The notes below the pieces were generated by a model. The model ran no database searches. It was not told the origin of the DNA and saw nothing but the letters and a program-made list of their open reading frames with translations. Made by a program: the position numbers and the translations under genes. 64,000 nt of DNA from an uncultured Selenomonadales bacterium. GTDB taxonomy: Bacteria; Bacillota; Negativicutes; Acidaminococcales; Acidaminococcaceae. Location of the stretch: NCBI GenBank assembly GCA_900315345.1, contig OMYP01000006.1, positions 18,980 to 82,979 of the forward strand, read 5' to 3'. Every line of letters starts with the position of its first letter. Position 1 is the first letter of the stretch. Below, in pieces: positions 54,233-63,025 of this stretch.

Positions 54233-56287
54233 ATGAAAAAATTATCCAAAGGTATGCTGATGACCGCACTGATTTGTGGAACGATTGTGCCGGCACTATT
54301 CGGCGGGGCAAGCGTGTATGCAGCAGAAGTGGAAAATGCTGATGCATTAAGCAGTTTCGATCTGGATCCGATGGTTGTGACGGCTACCAAAACAGAGATG
54401 AAGACTTTGGATGTTGCCGGTTCAGTAGAAGTTATGAATCGGGAAAAGATTGAAAGCTATGGTGCCGGTAACGCTTTTGAAGTGTTAAGAAATGGCATTG
54501 GCATTGACACGCATTCCCAAAGTGTATACGGTACTGCTATGGGTACTATGACAAGCAGGATAAGGATTCGTGGCGTAGATAAAGGCACTTTAGTTTTAGT
54601 TAACGGGGTTCGCCTGAATCAGGATGGTAAGTACAATCTGGAAAATATTCCGGCAGAAGCTATTGAACGTATTGAAATCGTGCGAGGCGGCGGTTCTGTC
54701 TTATATGGCTCTGAAGCAACTGGAGGTGTTGTCAATATCATCACCAAAAGGCACATGAAGAACAGCGTCAAAGTGGAAGCAGGTAACTATGGCAGAGAAC
54801 GTTATTCGGCTAATCTTAATCTCGGTAAGTTTAGTGCTGTGGTTAACTATCAGAATAAAGGCAAGGTTAAAGATTTTTCGGAAACATTTTATGCAAAAGA
54901 AACTGCGTCAAAAAAGTCAAAAATTTATGATTTTATAAAAGGCTCAAATAAGAGTATTCTTTGGAATTATGACATCAATGATGCTTTAACATTTACGCAC
55001 AGTTACGCTGAAAGTCATAATACAATTCTTATGCATCATCCGAAAACGGGAGAATTCAATGATGGAAGCCGCTATGAGAATAAAGAGAACACTTTTCTGT
55101 TAAGGTATGATAAGGATGGCTGGAAAGCTCATGTTTCATACGGAACACAGGAAAAAGGATATGACAAGGATTATCCTGGAATGACCCCTTATAAATATTT
55201 CCGTAGAGAAGGTATTAACACTTCCAGTTGGAGAAAAGGACATAACTGGGATGTAGATGTAAACAAGTCCTTTGATATTGGTAAGAACAAACTTCTCGTT
55301 GGTGCAAGCTTCCAGAGAGAAGACATGGATGTATACGGCTACAATAGCAATAAGCCATTGGATTCGAATTATAAGAGGAATGTGTATTCTATTTATGCAT
55401 CATTTGACTGGAACTTGGGAAAATCTGATAATTTAATTTTAAATGCACGCCAAACATGGGCTAATAATGTCAGCCTGTTTAAAAAAGAATTAAAGACAGG
55501 AAATACGGAGACTCTCTCTAATAAAAATATGAGCAAATTTACTCCGGAAGTTCAGTACATTCATAAAATAGCTGATGACAGCCGTTTCTATGCCAAGGTT
55601 GGTAAATCGTTTAGGCTGCCGGACATAACTAAAATTTTTGGCAGTACCGGCACGGTTATTGCAAACCTTGATTTGAAACCCGAAAATGGAACCCACTATG
55701 AACTTGGGTATAAAAAGGATTTCAATAAAGGTGATTTGAGGGTAGCGTTGTTCTCCTACAAAATTAAAGATTCCGTAGAACGTGACAGCGGTACTCCTCT
55801 CGAAGGCAATGTAGTATATGCGAATGCTGATGTTAGAAATACCGGTATTGAAGTGGAAACAAGATTTAAACATGATGAGCATTGGAACACCAGTTTAGGA
55901 ATCATGTACGGCAGACCGCAGAGGAAACAGAATACATGGAGCGATAAAGGTGCCAATTGGCATGATCAGTTCGAAAGATATCAGTTAAATGGTTCCGTAA
56001 ATTATCGAAACGGAAAATTTAACTCTATGTTAAGTGTTGTCTTTAACGGGGACAGATCTACAGATGATGAAAATGATGGGAAATTGAAACCCCAGTGCTT
56101 TACGGATTTACATTTGTCCTATGCTCCGGCAAAGGATCACAAATTTTTCTTCCACCTGAACAATATATTTGACAGAAAGGACTGGACAGGCTCTGCAAGC
56201 ACTCCTGACATTTCTGCAAGTGGTGACGGGTCCTATTATTACACCCTTGGTCGTAACTTTATGTTAGGTTATGAGTGCAGTTTCTAA
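54233..56287 (+). CDS. TonB-dependent outer-membrane receptor 3
   Basis: A 684-residue receptor: signal peptide (KGMLMTALICGTIVP to ASVYAA), TonB-box-like DPMVVTATKTEM, plug domain (SRIRIRGVDKGTLVLVNGVR; VLYGSEATGGVVNIITKR) and a beta barrel ending LGYECSF with terminal Phe. It is intact, unlike receptor 2. The leader and signal peptide are nearly shared with receptors 1 and 2 while the barrels differ strongly. It directly precedes SBP 7 and the HutW-like gene, which makes heme a reasonable ligand. ATG 54233 is chosen for its ribosome-binding site. Confidence 0.93.
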   Translation: MKKLSKGMLMTALICGTIVPALFGGASVYAAEVENADALSSFDLDPMVVTATKTEMKTLDVAGSVEVMNREKIESYGAGNAFEVLRNGIGIDTHSQSVYGTAMGTMTSRIRIRGVDKGTLVLVNGVRLNQDGKYNLENIPAEAIERIEIVRGGGSVLYGSEATGGVVNIITKRHMKNSVKVEAGNYGRERYSANLNLGKFSAVVNYQNKGKVKDFSETFYAKETASKKSKIYDFIKGSNKSILWNYDINDALTFTHSYAESHNTILMHHPKTGEFNDGSRYENKENTFLLRYDKDGWKAHVSYGTQEKGYDKDYPGMTPYKYFRREGINTSSWRKGHNWDVDVNKSFDIGKNKLLVGASFQREDMDVYGYNSNKPLDSNYKRNVYSIYASFDWNLGKSDNLILNARQTWANNVSLFKKELKTGNTETLSNKNMSKFTPEVQYIHKIADDSRFYAKVGKSFRLPDITKIFGSTGTVIANLDLKPENGTHYELGYKKDFNKGDLRVALFSYKIKDSVERDSGTPLEGNVVYANADVRNTGIEVETRFKHDEHWNTSLGIMYGRPQRKQNTWSDKGANWHDQFERYQLNGSVNYRNGKFNSMLSVVFNGDRSTDDENDGKLKPQCFTDLHLSYAPAKDHKFFFHLNNIFDRKDWTGSASTPDISASGDGSYYYTLGRNFMLGYECSF

Positions 56288-56348
56288 TTTAATAACTGAA
56301 CAATTGCAAATGTCGTACATTGTTTAACGTTACTATATAAATCCTTTT

Positions 56349-56381
56349 GGGCGGCCTCTTTCAGGTCGCCCGTTCTTCTTT
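56349..56381 (+). terminator. Terminator after receptor 3
   Basis: GGGCGGCC (56349-56356) pairs with GGTCGCCC (56364-56371) with one G-T pair, followed by a T-rich tail. Confidence 0.82.
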
Positions 56382-56450
56382 GCGAAAATAGCATGAAATC
56401 TGTGACAAAAGATTATTAACTGGTTTATAATAATGACGGGGCTTTAAGCA

Positions 56451-57377
56451 ATGAATAGAATTATTACATTATTTATTATTACTATGGCTTTGTTTGCTTT
56501 CGGCTGTTCACAAATGAGTGTACAACCTAAAAATGAAGGTTATCAGGTTACGGACAGCCGGAATGTAACGCTGCATTTTAAGCAGAAACCGCAGCGCATC
56601 ATATCACTGTTCCCTTCCACGGACGAAGTACTGTTATCACTGGTAGACCACAGCCGCATTTTAGCGTTAAGTAAATGGTCCCGGGATTTAAATTTTTCCA
56701 ATGTTTCAGAAGAAGCAAAAAAAATTCCGCTGATAGCAGAAAGGTCACCGGAATTTATTCTTAAGCATAAACCGGATTTAGTGATTACAAGACCCGATAT
56801 GGGTCAGGATGTGTCGGCAATAAAATCCATGGGCGACATGGGGATCCCTGTCTATGTGTTCAGAGGTCCCACAAGCATTGCAGAAGTCAGGCAGTATATA
56901 TTGGACATGGGGGCTGTAACCGGAGAAAGAGAAAAGGCGCAGCAGATTGTAGACGAAATGGATAAGGAACTTACTGACTTAGAAAAACGTTTTACCTCCA
57001 TGAAGCTATCCCGCAAAAAGGCTCTAGTATGGACGACACGGGGAATTGTGGGCGGCAAAGGGACGCTGACCCACGACATTCTGCTTAAGGCGCATTTAGA
57101 TGACGCATTAGATGAGTGTAAAATGGTTCCAAAGTCTGTTGCCAGCCGTGAAATTGTGGTGAAGGAAAATCCGGATATCATAATTGCTGTAGGGCTTGAA
57201 TCCTCCGGCTCGAAAATGATAGACAGTATTTTACAGGATCCGGCGTTGCAGAATGTTAAGGCTGTTCAAACCGGGAAGGTTATACTATTACCAATCCGTT
57301 ATACCAGCTGTAACAGTCAGTATCTGGTTCAGGGTATTAAAAACCTGGTTTCCGCAGTCTATAATATAAATCAATAA
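56451..57377 (+). CDS. Substrate-binding lipoprotein (SBP 7)
   Basis: A 308-residue lipoprotein (lipobox FAFGC, Cys19) with RIISLFPSTDEVLLSL, KHKPDLVITR and KENPDIIIAVGLE. It lies 22 bases upstream of the HutW-like gene, so it is probably part of the same transcription unit and delivers heme or a related ligand for it. Confidence 0.86.
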   Translation: MNRIITLFIITMALFAFGCSQMSVQPKNEGYQVTDSRNVTLHFKQKPQRIISLFPSTDEVLLSLVDHSRILALSKWSRDLNFSNVSEEAKKIPLIAERSPEFILKHKPDLVITRPDMGQDVSAIKSMGDMGIPVYVFRGPTSIAEVRQYILDMGAVTGEREKAQQIVDEMDKELTDLEKRFTSMKLSRKKALVWTTRGIVGGKGTLTHDILLKAHLDDALDECKMVPKSVASREIVVKENPDIIIAVGLESSGSKMIDSILQDPALQNVKAVQTGKVILLPIRYTSCNSQYLVQGIKNLVSAVYNINQ

Positions 57378-57399
57378 AAAATGGCGGGGAACAAACGCT

Positions 57400-58821
57400 A
57401 TGGATTATCAGAAAAATTTGGAGTCTTTTTATCGGAGGGATGATTTTGACGCATGTACCGGTGTTTTTAAAAGCGATATACAGACCATGCAGTTTAAACC
57501 GCTACCGTATGTTCCTCGACGTACAAGCGTGTTGCCTGGTTCAATGGCAGATGTGGTATGGGAAAATGAATCATCGGTAAAGTGTGGTCGGAAAGAGGCC
57601 TGTTTGTATCTACATATCCCATTTTGTAATCTTAACTGTACTTATTGCGGCTTTTTTAAAGACCGGGCACAGGAATCGCTGATTAAAGCATACAGCAAAA
57701 TACTGACAAAGGAATTAGAGTTATGGTTTCACAAAGGGATTTTTTCAAATCGGATCATCAAAGCAGTTTTCTTTGGCGGCGGTACACCATCAGTCCTTTC
57801 ACCTCAGCAAATAACAAAGATTTTGGCAGAAATACGAAGACTGGCGGTTTTGTCTGATGACTGTGAGATAACGTTTGAAAGCAGCATCTTTGATATGGAT
57901 GCGGATAAGTTTTCGGCTTGTCTTGACGGGGGCGTGAATCGGTTCAGCTTTGGTATCCAGACATTCAATACGCAGGTAAGACGCAGTATTGGCAGGCCTG
58001 ACAGCCGGGAAACGCTTCTGCAAAAATTACAGGCTTTTGCCAGGAGTGATGCGCGGATCATCGTTGATTTGATTTATGGTCTGCCGGGTCAGACAAAGCA
58101 GGATGTGCTGGATGATCTGCAACTGGCAATGGATGCCGGGGTCGCGGGATTGGATTTATATAAGCTGCAGCTTTTGCCGAAATCGGTTCTGGGAAAGTTA
58201 ATTCAGGAAGGAAAGAAAGAGTATCTGTTTTCTGCATCGCAACTGGCGGACATGTTTATCAGCGGCGCCTATTATTTGCAGGAAAGGGGATGCAACCGGT
58301 TAAGCTGCTGCCATTGGGGTATGGTTCCTTCCGAAGTAAGCCGTTATAACACCATGGTGAAGCAGGGGAAAGATATTGTTGCCTGTGGGTGCGCCTGTGG
58401 CGGTGCTACAGGATCCTATAAATTCAGGAAAATTCAGGGAATCGGATCCTACATGAAGACAGTCGAGGAGAACACCATACCGGTCATGGTCTTCCGGAAA
58501 CGGTCAGAGCTTTATCCGTTATTGGAAAGACTCAACGGCCAGACAGACCAGGGGATTCTCGATTTTGCTGAATTGCAAAAGTTGCATCCCATGCCGCTGG
58601 AAAATCTACTGAGACCGGCTTTAGACAAGTGGATTGCTGACGCTTTGCTGGAAAAGAGAGATGGCAGGTATTATATAACCTTAGAGGGCTCTTTTTGGTA
58701 CAGAGACATTGCAAGAATCTTATTGTACATGACGGAAGTAGCTGCTTTTGGCGAGATGACAGAAGTGGAAAAAGTTGAACAAAAGCGGTTTATGATGCGC
58801 GGGATGAACAGTTTAAAGTAA
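57400..58821 (+). CDS. HutW/ChuW-like radical SAM enzyme (anaerobic heme degradation family)
   Basis: A 473-residue radical SAM protein of the HemN superfamily. The cluster motif is HIPFCNLNCTYCGFF (Cys76, Cys80, Cys83), followed by FFGGGTPS (126-131), RFSFGIQTFN and DLIYGLPGQT. The CGFF ending and the total length fit the ChuW/HutW/HmuW branch, which opens heme without oxygen to a linear tetrapyrrole and frees iron, better than HemN or HemW (usually CxYCDF). The adjacent flavodoxin, as in the Fusobacterium HmuW-HmuF pair, supports this. HemW-like heme chaperone remains a less likely alternative. Confidence 0.8.
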   Translation: MDYQKNLESFYRRDDFDACTGVFKSDIQTMQFKPLPYVPRRTSVLPGSMADVVWENESSVKCGRKEACLYLHIPFCNLNCTYCGFFKDRAQESLIKAYSKILTKELELWFHKGIFSNRIIKAVFFGGGTPSVLSPQQITKILAEIRRLAVLSDDCEITFESSIFDMDADKFSACLDGGVNRFSFGIQTFNTQVRRSIGRPDSRETLLQKLQAFARSDARIIVDLIYGLPGQTKQDVLDDLQLAMDAGVAGLDLYKLQLLPKSVLGKLIQEGKKEYLFSASQLADMFISGAYYLQERGCNRLSCCHWGMVPSEVSRYNTMVKQGKDIVACGCACGGATGSYKFRKIQGIGSYMKTVEENTIPVMVFRKRSELYPLLERLNGQTDQGILDFAELQKLHPMPLENLLRPALDKWIADALLEKRDGRYYITLEGSFWYRDIARILLYMTEVAAFGEMTEVEKVEQKRFMMRGMNSLK

Positions 58822-58837
58822 AAGGGAGATATTGATC

Positions 58838-59368
58838 ATGGCTCAGATTTTGATTGCATATTCCAGCCGTACCGGTAATACGAAAAAAGTGGCGGAAGCG
58901 TTATACGGTGCTGCGGAAGATAAGTGCGTCCTGATGGAAACGGAAAAAGTTGAGAATCTGGACTGTTATGACCTGATTTTTGTTGGATATTGGGTTGACA
59001 AAGGCGGCCCGGACAAGATTAGCCGTGAGTTTTTACAGAAACTTGAAGGAAAACGCATCGTGCTGTTCCAGACCCTGGGCGCAGATCCGATGTCTGATCA
59101 TGCCCTGGGCTGTTTCGCTAATGCCGGCAAATGGCTGAAAGAATCGAACAGTGTGTTAGGAGGTCTATCCATCCGCGGCGCCATAGATCCTAAATTGATT
59201 GAGACTATGGAAAAACGGCCGGTGGGTCATCCCCATGCGCCTACTGTTGAAAGCAGAAAGAGATGGGCTGAGGCATCAACCCATCCGGATCAGGCAGATT
59301 TGGAAAAAGCTGCGGCATGTATGAAACGGTATGTCGCTTTTTATGAAAAGTATTATGCAGGAAAATGA
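58838..59368 (+). CDS. Flavodoxin family protein, likely electron donor to the HutW-like enzyme
   Basis: A 176-residue flavodoxin-fold protein with the FMN phosphate loop SSRTGNTKK near the N-terminus and the flavin-side loops VGYWVDKGGPD and QTLGADPMSDH. The C-terminal helix extension (about 130-176) is longer than in classical flavodoxins. It follows the HutW-like gene by 16 bases and overlaps SBP 8 by four. Flavodoxins of this kind support anaerobic heme-degrading radical SAM enzymes (HmuF) or bilin reductases (BilS). ATG 58838 has GGGAG upstream and is preferred over TTG 58832. Confidence 0.87.
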   Translation: MAQILIAYSSRTGNTKKVAEALYGAAEDKCVLMETEKVENLDCYDLIFVGYWVDKGGPDKISREFLQKLEGKRIVLFQTLGADPMSDHALGCFANAGKWLKESNSVLGGLSIRGAIDPKLIETMEKRPVGHPHAPTVESRKRWAEASTHPDQADLEKAAACMKRYVAFYEKYYAGK

Positions 59369-60342
59369 TGAATAATTATATTAAGAATAAAAGCAGTTTA
59401 ATCTTTTTATTTTTGGTTTTTATTATCGTAACTCTATTTTTTTGCGGTTGTAGACAGGAAAAAACAAAAGATGCTGCAACAAACGGTTATAACGTGAAGG
59501 ATGATTTCGGTTATACCCTTCACTTTACGGAAAAGCCCAAAAGGATTATTGGGACTACGGGAAATATTGAAGAAATTTTGGTTGAACTTGTTACTCCGGA
59601 ACATATAGCGGCAATATCCGAATCAAACCGGAATAAGGAATACTCCCTGATTGCGGAAGAGGCGGCCAAAGTCAAAAATACAATTCCGGACAGGGCTTCC
59701 ATTGAAACTATTGTTGCCCAGCATCCGGATCTTGTATTCATGCAGATTAAAACAAACCAGGCCATGGCGGATACTCTTTCTAAAATGGGGATTAAGGTGT
59801 ACCGCATGGAAACGCCGGTGACGCTGGAGATGGTGCGGAACCGGATCCGGAACATGAGCATCACGGCAGGCGAACAGGAACGGGGTAACGCTATGATCCG
59901 GGAATTGGACCGGAAGATTGAAGCGGTTAAAAAACGTGTCGCGAAAATTCCTCAGGAGAAACGCAAAAGGGTCATTGGCTTTTCAAGCCTGGGCGCTTCC
60001 GGCAGTTCTACAGGAGTTTTCCATCAGCTTTGTGTGGAAAGCGGCGTAATAAATGGCGGGGCTGTGGCAGGAATAGAATATGCGGCGAAGATCAGCGATG
60101 AACAGATTATAAAAGTGAATCCGGACATTTTTATCGTTACGGATGAAGGACCTGAAAATGAATACGGAAAGGCAACAGCCAGGAACATTTTAAAAGATGA
60201 AGCGCTAAAAGATGTGAAAGCTGTCAAAGATAAAAAGTTTATCTTTTTGAAAGCTCGCTACAGAATCGCCAATTCCCAGCATTTCGGCGACGCGGTGACC
60301 GCCATTGCAAAAGGGGCCTACCCGGAACTGTTTACTGAGTAG
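59365..60342 (+). CDS. Substrate-binding lipoprotein (SBP 8)
   Basis: A 325-residue lipoprotein with a hydrophobic signal and a weak lipobox (FFCGC, Cys29). The binding domain has RIIGTTGNIEEILVEL, AQHPDLVFMQ and KVNPDIFIVTDEG. It overlaps the flavodoxin gene by four bases, placing it in the HutW operon. It is closest to SBP 5. Confidence 0.85.
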   Translation: MMNNYIKNKSSLIFLFLVFIIVTLFFCGCRQEKTKDAATNGYNVKDDFGYTLHFTEKPKRIIGTTGNIEEILVELVTPEHIAAISESNRNKEYSLIAEEAAKVKNTIPDRASIETIVAQHPDLVFMQIKTNQAMADTLSKMGIKVYRMETPVTLEMVRNRIRNMSITAGEQERGNAMIRELDRKIEAVKKRVAKIPQEKRKRVIGFSSLGASGSSTGVFHQLCVESGVINGGAVAGIEYAAKISDEQIIKVNPDIFIVTDEGPENEYGKATARNILKDEALKDVKAVKDKKFIFLKARYRIANSQHFGDAVTAIAKGAYPELFTE

Positions 60343-60352
60343 GGATGTGGAA

Positions 60353-60382
60353 CAAAAAAACAGCCTGCTTAACCGCAGGCTG
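60353..60382 (-). terminator. Terminator of nitrogenase-like operon 2
   Basis: CAGCCTGC (60361-60368) and GCAGGCTG (60375-60382) form a perfect stem; the A7 run at 60354-60360 gives a T-run on the minus strand. It may also help end the plus-strand HutW operon. Confidence 0.85.
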
Positions 60383-60458
60383 TATCTATGTAAATATATA
60401 ACTGGTGTTGCCGCTTTCCATAAGGAAACTGTATTGCAATAGCAGCGAAAGTCAGTGG

Positions 60459-61733
60459 TTAATTACGCAGATTATCAATATAACATTGCCATAAAAAACG
60501 CAGCAGGTTCCGGCAGCCATTGATACCCATATAGGGCTGGAAAACTGCGGAATCAAAACAAGGATATGCGATACAGCAGAAATTATTTTTATCCTGTTTT
60601 GTTTGCTGCACCATCTGTGCATGCTCTGCGGAACTGGAAAACAGAATCCAGTCTTTGTGTTTTCCAATCATCTGCGGATCAAAATTTCGATGACGCTGAT
60701 ATTGCTTTGTATTGGCAAGGAAAAGGTAGTCCGGCCCGTCGTCATATAGGAACAGGTTCATGGTTTCATAGTTTGCCAGTTCCGTACGCAGGGCTTCCCC
60801 AATGCCATACACGGCGGAGTAGGAACCGGCCAGATTGATTTCTGATATCCACAGGTCGCCGAAAATTTTGCGCAGTTTTCCTGTTTCTGTTTTTATTTCT
60901 TTTTTCTGCTCAGCAAAAAATTCGCATACAGATTGCTTTTCCGGATCTGAACAATGCAGGGCCTCCATAATTTGCAGCAGCCACCGTTCCGAACCTTCCA
61001 AACCATAGGGCGGCAATGTCAAAAGATAGGGAATCCGGTATTTTTCATATAAAAATTCCGCCAGCTCTTTTCCCAGTTCCGGGCAGATTACAACATTCAG
61101 GGCGGCGGAGCGCAATTGCTGCAGGCTGTCCAGGGTCATAGCGCTGCCTACAAAGTTGACGGTGTGGATGCCGCCTGCCTGTAATAGGGCCGCGATTTCT
61201 TTTTTATCATTTGTAAAATTAAACAGGCTGTCGGATACGCCCACTACGTTTATGTAACGTTGTCTAGGGGGCGTTTTGTTTATCGGAACTGCCTGAAAAA
61301 AAGCCCGGGCTGCCTGGCGCCATCCTTCATAAAAACCGCCTTCCAGCCCGCCGGAATCCAGTACGATGACCGGACAGGAAAAATTAAAACGTTGGGCAAT
61401 CGCAGCTATGTCGTCGCCGATCAGGCTGGCGGCGCAGTTGTTCTGGATGAACAGGACGGAAGGATTTCTTCTGTCCTTTATTTTTTTGAGTTCCCGTTCT
61501 AACAGATTCTCCGTACCGAAGATGATGCTTTCTTCCTGCAGTTCTGTGCAGAACAGACGGGGACGGACGGGCTCTGCAAAAGATTTTTCCAAATAGTGGA
61601 GCATCTGCTTAAAGCAGAAACGGGAGCCGTTGATAAGCACAGCAGCGTCTTTAATTGCGCAGAAAAAACTGGTTGCACCGGTCAATGCACAATGGTTATT
61701 TTCGCAGTGTACGGACATATATTTATTATTCAT
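60459..61733 (-). CDS. Nitrogenase component 1-like subunit, beta-type (pair 2)
   Basis: A 424-residue protein related to the beta-type subunit of pair 1. P-cluster-type cysteines are Cys15 (NNHCALTG), Cys40 (GSRFCFKQ) and Cys100 (QNNCAASLIGDD). It also has LDSGGLEGGFYEGW and LPPYGLEGS, paralleling LDAGGLTGLFEEGY in pair 1. The start is ATG 61733, which overlaps the partner stop as ATGA; the frame is open upstream but lies inside the partner. No cofactor-ligand Cys/His is recognisable, and no NifH-like reductase is nearby. Confidence 0.86.
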   Translation of the reverse strand: MNNKYMSVHCENNHCALTGATSFFCAIKDAAVLINGSRFCFKQMLHYLEKSFAEPVRPRLFCTELQEESIIFGTENLLERELKKIKDRRNPSVLFIQNNCAASLIGDDIAAIAQRFNFSCPVIVLDSGGLEGGFYEGWRQAARAFFQAVPINKTPPRQRYINVVGVSDSLFNFTNDKKEIAALLQAGGIHTVNFVGSAMTLDSLQQLRSAALNVVICPELGKELAEFLYEKYRIPYLLTLPPYGLEGSERWLLQIMEALHCSDPEKQSVCEFFAEQKKEIKTETGKLRKIFGDLWISEINLAGSYSAVYGIGEALRTELANYETMNLFLYDDGPDYLFLANTKQYQRHRNFDPQMIGKHKDWILFSSSAEHAQMVQQTKQDKNNFCCIAYPCFDSAVFQPYMGINGCRNLLRFLWQCYIDNLRN

Positions 61734-63025
61734 AGCAACTCCCTTCTGTCGCCAGGGGTAAGTGGCGCAAACTGTAAGGCTTTCGTATGATACTGTTTCC
61801 GTTCGCAACGGAACAGCAATTCTGCAAAATCGCGAAAACCCCGGACGCCGAAGGGGGGATGAATATACGGAAGGGAAATGTAATTGTGCGGCGCGTTTTT
61901 CTTCCTCCCGATGGTAAATACAAAATCTGCATCCGGTAATGCGTTTTTATCGCAAAGAGGCAGGCCCAACTGCAGAAGAGGAGAGGTTACTTCTTCGACT
62001 GTGGCATAGGTGGGAGTTTCTTCTGTTACGTGGACACAGATTCCTTTCATAATGATACCGGTCAGTCTGGCAAATTCAATGAGCCAGTCTAAGTACACAG
62101 GGATTTTAGGAAGGGCGGGAAAATAGAGGACGGCCGTTTTGTTTGCAAGAAAAGTTCGATATGATTCCAGTATATCATTGAATTCTTTTTTTGTTTTATT
62201 AACGGAGGATGCAAGGGTGCCAGTCTCAACATTTAGTTGTTTGCCTACTTTGGCAAGCCAGTCCATTGATTTTTGATAACCGATTGGATCCGGTGTAGTG
62301 ATGACAGGGATGTGCAGCTTTTGACCGAGATATTCGGCAATTTTACAGTAGGGAGTTGCGATTTTTGTATAGGAACCGCACAACAGGATGGCGCGGCTTT
62401 TGTTCAGCTCTTCCATTTGCCGGACGCTGGTATAACCGGGGAAAACAGCATTGATTTTTATATTCCACATGGACAGAATTTCGCAAATGAATTCGTATTC
62501 GTAGTTGTTGGTCTTGTCAAGGATGCCGCAGAGGATAACTTCGTTACCCTGATTTTTCCCGGACGTGACAAAGGCATCGATCAAGAAACGTCCGGCGGCC
62601 ATCATGCCGGCTTCGTAGCCTCCGTTCATGAAACCGCAGCAGGGGATGGCAAAGATGGGGATGCCGTATTGCCTGCTGACTTTATCACAGACAGCGGCTA
62701 CGTCGTCGCCAATTACACCCACCACACAGGAACTGCCAACAAATATATACTTGGGAGAGCAGGACTGGATTACACTGACCAGGCACTCTTCCAGCTGGTT
62801 CTGGGCGCCAAAGATGGCGTCCTTGCCGGAAATGTTGGAAGTAAAAATGGGAGCCGGACGGCTTTCACCGGGGGTGTAACGGCGCATCACATAGCCGTCT
62901 TTTTCCCGGATGATCTGTCCGCAGGCTTTCGGGCTGTGAAGCACTATCGCGCAGTCGGGGGAAAAACCCGCGACCCTCCGTATTCCCGTCATGCTGCAGC
63001 CATAACAGTTACTCTTTGTTGACAT
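61730..63025 (-). CDS. Nitrogenase component 1-like subunit, alpha-type (pair 2)
   Basis: A 431-residue protein related to the alpha-type subunit of pair 1. Cysteines fit the same pattern: Cys10 (YGCSMTGI), Cys35 (HSPKACGQI) and Cys100 (VGSSCVVGVIGDD), with an extra Cys7 and Cys25. The SPKACG/APRACS and CVxGVIGDD segments are shared between the two pairs. It heads a two-gene minus-strand operon converging on the HutW operon, with GAGAGG upstream of the ATG. Unlike pair 1 it has no amidase partner. Confidence 0.87.
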   Translation of the reverse strand: MSTKSNCYGCSMTGIRRVAGFSPDCAIVLHSPKACGQIIREKDGYVMRRYTPGESRPAPIFTSNISGKDAIFGAQNQLEECLVSVIQSCSPKYIFVGSSCVVGVIGDDVAAVCDKVSRQYGIPIFAIPCCGFMNGGYEAGMMAAGRFLIDAFVTSGKNQGNEVILCGILDKTNNYEYEFICEILSMWNIKINAVFPGYTSVRQMEELNKSRAILLCGSYTKIATPYCKIAEYLGQKLHIPVITTPDPIGYQKSMDWLAKVGKQLNVETGTLASSVNKTKKEFNDILESYRTFLANKTAVLYFPALPKIPVYLDWLIEFARLTGIIMKGICVHVTEETPTYATVEEVTSPLLQLGLPLCDKNALPDADFVFTIGRKKNAPHNYISLPYIHPPFGVRGFRDFAELLFRCERKQYHTKALQFAPLTPGDRRELL

